Positions 60,790-64,000 of a stretch of 64,000 nt of DNA are shown here, piece by piece; position 1 is the stretch's first letter; each line of letters begins with the position of its first letter. The position numbers and the translations under genes were made by a program. The notes beneath the pieces were generated by a model that was not told the DNA's origin, did no database searches, and saw only the letters and a list, made by a program, of their open reading frames with translations. This stretch comes from Sipunculus nudus (Eukaryota; Annelida; Sipuncula; Golfingiida; Sipunculidae): assembly GCA_026874595.1 (NCBI GenBank), contig CM049317.1, positions 363,108-427,107 on the forward strand, read 5' to 3'.

Positions 60790-61080
60790 TAAATGAGACA
60801 GACGACCCAAAAATAACGGCGACAGACAACTGAGTAATAACGGAGACAGACAAACCAGAAAATAACGGCGACAGCTACAACTGAAATAATAAAAGAGACA
60901 GACAACCCAGAAAATAACTGCGACAGATAACTCAGAAAATAATAGAAACATAAAACTCAGATAATCACAGAGACAGACATTAAAAAAATACCAGGGACAG
61001 ACAACACAGAAAATACCGGAGACAGAAAACACAGAAAATAATAGAAACATACAACTCGGATAATAAGAGACAGACATAAG
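60790..61080. repeat. ~30-bp tandem repeat (GACAGACAACCCAGAAAATAA type)
   Basis: About ten degenerate units of 27-32 bp built on 'agacagacaacccagaaaata'. The 104-codon minus-strand frame is repeat translation. Confidence 0.75.
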
Positions 61081-61982
61081 AGTAATGAACAAAAACATAT
61101 ATCTACACTATGGATAGGTGGAGATAATTATTATTTAATACAAATATATATATTTGTATCCATACTTCTAACAGAACAATACCATTGCCTTCATCAATGT
61201 TGGAAGATTTTTGTCCCTGTCTGGGTTAAATTATTTTTTTTTTTGGGGGGGGGGGGGGGAGGAGGGTGTTATGAAATCGTGGTCATGCAAACACACCATA
61301 ATATCGTCATTAAGCGAGGTTCGCCCAGGACAGAGATCAAGCATGCAATTAACAGTGGTCTGCATAATATGTGGAAGCATCACATTTAGAAATACAAGGA
61401 CTCCACATTAAAGTTTCAAATTAAGATGAAGCCAGCATGATCAAAGGTTCGCTGATATTGTTGGTCGCATACAATGTCAGTTGTTCTGGGCATAAACGAT
61501 AGCAATGTATAAGATTAAAGACATATTATGAAGGTTTTTGGATTGGTTAATAGAGTAAAAAATGAAGACACAGTCGTCAGTTTTCCAATAATCATTCCCT
61601 ATGTCGCGTCGGCATACAATAAACACATTGTTTGATCATCTACTTGTTTATATATCATTTGACAACCTTCTTATTTTTCAAATTCAGTAAAGAGATTCTA
61701 TATTGTACACAAACTGTTCACTTCAATGGATCTATTTTACAGACATGCACGACAAAATGCCCAACTTTGTGTAACAGGATTGGGCGTTTTGAAAGGACGC
61801 GAAATGGCGCAGGCAATTTTGTCCCATGTTAATGTGGCTCCGTGGAGACTGTCCATTGAAATCGTTCATTCTCTTGTCCGAAGGGCGGCCTAAATGTTCT
61901 GTATATCTTGGCCGAGGCAATTCCAATATATTTTCTATCTTTTAAGAATATACAACTGTGAATTGCCTATAGAGAAGAAAAG
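61081..61982. other. spacer with T- and G-runs
   Basis: A T-run followed by a G-run lies at about 61231-61259. No gene recognised. Confidence 0.4.
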
Positions 61983-62016
61983 ATGTCTGTCTTGATCGTC
62001 TTATTTTTGTTCACAG
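61983..62016 (+). CDS. second signal-peptide exon, lectin gene
   Basis: MSVLIVLFLFT followed by a split Gly codon at GTTCGT: a short hydrophobic leader, phase 1. It can splice in frame to 62203-62358. It may be the first exon of a separate lectin gene or an alternative first exon of the CUB locus. The donor is weak. Confidence 0.45.
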
Positions 62017-62202
62017 GTTCGTATTCTGATAGTTTTCATCAAATAATTTTTTTAATATATAAAATACATTAAATATGCACAATAAAGGGAGAATGAATTA
62101 TTATAGGTGCAAGAATTGATTATTATATGATTTTTTATGTGATGAGGTAGGTGCATGCTAATTATTTTATTTTTATGTTGTCTTTGAAAAAATGACTTTA
62201 AG

Positions 62203-62358
62203 AAACAGCAAATGGAACTGATGAACACACCCATAAAAGACTGACCCATGAGAGCAAAGAATTACCAAAATGTCAAGGATTGCAGACGGTAAATAATGCG
62301 TTCATCCTGATCTACGGGATAACCCATTTACCAGAAAGCATCCCTCGCCCGCCGTGTG
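62203..62358 (+). CDS. linker exon before the C-type-lectin domain
   Basis: Fifty-two codons (TANGTDEHTHKRLTH, LPKCQGLQTVNNAFILIYG, PESIPRPPC) with a strong donor GTAAGT and acceptor 'gactttaag'. Phase 1 at both ends. No known domain; two cysteines. The phase agreement with both neighbours supports it. Confidence 0.55.
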
Positions 62359-62499
62359 GTAAGTATACAGGAATCTTGATCATGTGCTGAAATTTGTTTG
62401 GACTTTAATTAATACAGTGAATCAATAAAGATATATTCTTAAATTCAGTAAATCCAGCAGATATTTCAGATATATGGTACACTTGTTTTATTATTACAG

Positions 62500-62715
62500 A
62501 AGCTGAGTGTAACAGTCCGTTTCGTTACGGGTTTGTGAATGAAGAATTTCGTGAATACTCTTGCTATGAGTTCCTCCCGGAGCTGAAAGATGACCCCTGG
62601 GGCGCCCGTCAGACCTGTGATGAAAAGGTGTCGACTTTGGTTTCCATAGAAACAGAAACAGAGTTGAAACACCTAAAGAAAATCATGGAAGATAATGAAG
62701 ATCTCAGAGTGAAAG
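62500..62715 (+). CDS. C-type-lectin domain, first half (gene continues beyond the window)
   Basis: Seventy-two codons: AECNSPFRYG, YSCYEFLPELKDDPWGARQTC, VSTLVSIETETELKHLK. This is the canonical first half of a lectin fold (C...C, W..A...C, LV.I....E). Acceptor 'tattattacag', donor GTACGA, phase 1 to phase 1. The second half, with the calcium and sugar motifs, is not in the remaining 1.3 kb, which is a minisatellite. Confidence 0.85.
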
Positions 62716-62929
62716 GTACGATGCAAAATGCTTGTTAGACCCCTGTATTGCTATTACTTCAATAGACTTTTTGAAAAGGAAACTACTTTCTATAAACAAG
62801 CGGTCCAATAGGTTTGCTCCTTCTCTGAGGTAATAACCTTAAAAGTGTCTTAGTGATAATAAATTTATTTGGACCAGTTGAATTGTATACTTTACATCCT
62901 GTTGGTGGAGTATATACATGTATACGTAA

Positions 62930-64000
62930 CACATTAGCTGTGGGAATGTGTCACAGGTTAGGCGTTGTGAACGTATCACAGATTAGGCTTAGTGAATGTA
63001 TCACAGATTAGGCGTATTGAATGTATCACAGATAAGGCAAAGTGATTGCATCAAACATTAGGCGTAGTAAATGTAACACTTATAAGGCGTAGTGAATGGA
63101 TTGCACATTAGGCATGGAGAATGTATCACACATTAGGCATGGAGAATGTATAACACATGAAGCCTGGTGAATATATCACACCTTAGGTGTAGTAAACATA
63201 TTACACATCAGGCGTAGTGATTGTATCACACATTAGGCGTGGTGAATGTATCACATACCAGGCAAAAGAATGTCTCATACATTAGGCGTAGTGAATGCAT
63301 CACACATTAGGCGTAGTTAATGTATCACACACAAGGCGTAGTGAATGTATCGCAAATAAGGCCAATGAATGTATCACACATTTAGCGAAGTGAATGTATA
63401 ACACATGAGGCGTATTGAATGTATCATACATTAGGCCAAGTGAATGTATCACGACTTAGGCGTAGTTAATGTAACACAAGTACGGCGAAGTAAATGTATC
63501 AAACATGAAGACTTGTGAAAGTTTCATACACTGAATGTATTGAATGTATCACACATGAGGCGTAGTAAAGGTATTACAAATAAGGCGTAACCGTATTACA
63601 CATCAGGCGTAGTGAATGTATCACACATTAGGCATGGTGAATGTATCACACATTGGCTGTATTGAATGTATCACACATTAGGCGTAGTGAATGTATAAAA
63701 CGAGGCTTAGTCAATGTATTATAGATAGGGCGTAGTGAATGTAACACGTGTAAGGCGTGGTGAATGTTTCAAACATGAGGACTAGTGAATGGATCACACA
63801 TTAGGCGTGATGAATGTATCACACATGAGGCCTAGTGAATGTATCACACATTAGGCCTAGTGACTGTATCACACGAGGCTTAGTGAATGTACCATAGATA
63901 AGGCTTATTGATTGTATCACACATTAGGCGTAGTAAAGTAATACAAATTAGTTGTAATCGTATTACACATCAGGCGTAGTGAATGTATCACACATGAGGC
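62930..64000. repeat. 25-bp minisatellite running off the window
   Basis: About 43 copies of 'gtagtgaatgtatcacacat' plus 'taggc', with frequent variants (taggc/gaggc, agtgaa/ggtgaa). It lies in the intron after the lectin half-exon and continues past the end. Confidence 0.95.

Overview
ORGANISM. This is eukaryotic, intron-rich, AT-rich DNA from an animal genome. Most likely it is a mollusc and probably a bivalve. The pointers are C-type-lectin and CUB exons separated by long introns (almost all phase 1), dispersed repeats of a style familiar from bivalve genomes, a tRNA-derived SINE resembling the mollusc V-SINE/RUDI type, and many minisatellites. The taxon is an inference from style; no single-copy marker gene is present to prove it. 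No bacterial genes, CRISPR array or rRNA gene was found.

LAYOUT. 1-10 kb: gene-free DNA with non-autonomous DNA-transposon-like elements (about 2313-3095, 3746-5373, 7878-8084) and a dispersed repeat (6061-6905). 10.1-12.96 kb: a 186-bp satellite containing an exact 559-bp three-unit higher-order duplication. 13.2-19.0 kb: a decayed Ty3/gypsy LTR element in which integrase lies before reverse transcriptase (Gmr1-like order), with a SCAN-like capsid and a 3' LTR but no 5' LTR. 19.7-23.95 kb: a decayed APE-type LINE on the minus strand. 24.65-26.1 kb: a 22-bp minisatellite. 27.3-27.7 kb: a second, small LINE remnant. 29.2-29.6 kb: a 38-bp minisatellite.

31.36-45.17 kb, minus strand: the main gene. 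I could assemble it exon by exon because the splice sites and intron phases agree. It runs from a signal-peptide exon through two C-type-lectin-like domains, a large Thr/Ser-rich mucin-like stalk made of 17-residue repeats, one transmembrane helix and a cytoplasmic tail. It should encode a type I membrane lectin-like receptor of about 918 residues. A frame-neutral, three-exon, cysteine-rich cassette (WSC-like) lies in the intron that splits the first lectin domain. 57.4-62.7 kb, plus strand: a second locus in the opposite direction, with a signal-peptide exon, two CUB half-exons (whose junction makes a stop codon), another signal-peptide exon, a linker exon and the first half of another C-type-lectin domain. 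It continues beyond the window. The two loci are head to head, and the roughly 12 kb between them is mostly tandem repeats: 44-bp array A, 44-bp array B, a 20-bp array and a short array at 55 kb.

HOW IT FITS TOGETHER. The two loci look like part of a cluster of secreted or membrane lectin-like recognition genes built by shuffling symmetric phase-1 exons. About a quarter of the window is tandem repeat. The strongest candidates for something new are the WSC-like cassette placed inside a lectin domain, with a (TA)n tract next to its splice acceptor, and the Gmr1-like retroelement. I did not find a convincing wholly unknown system. All gene models come from reading by eye and lack transcript support.
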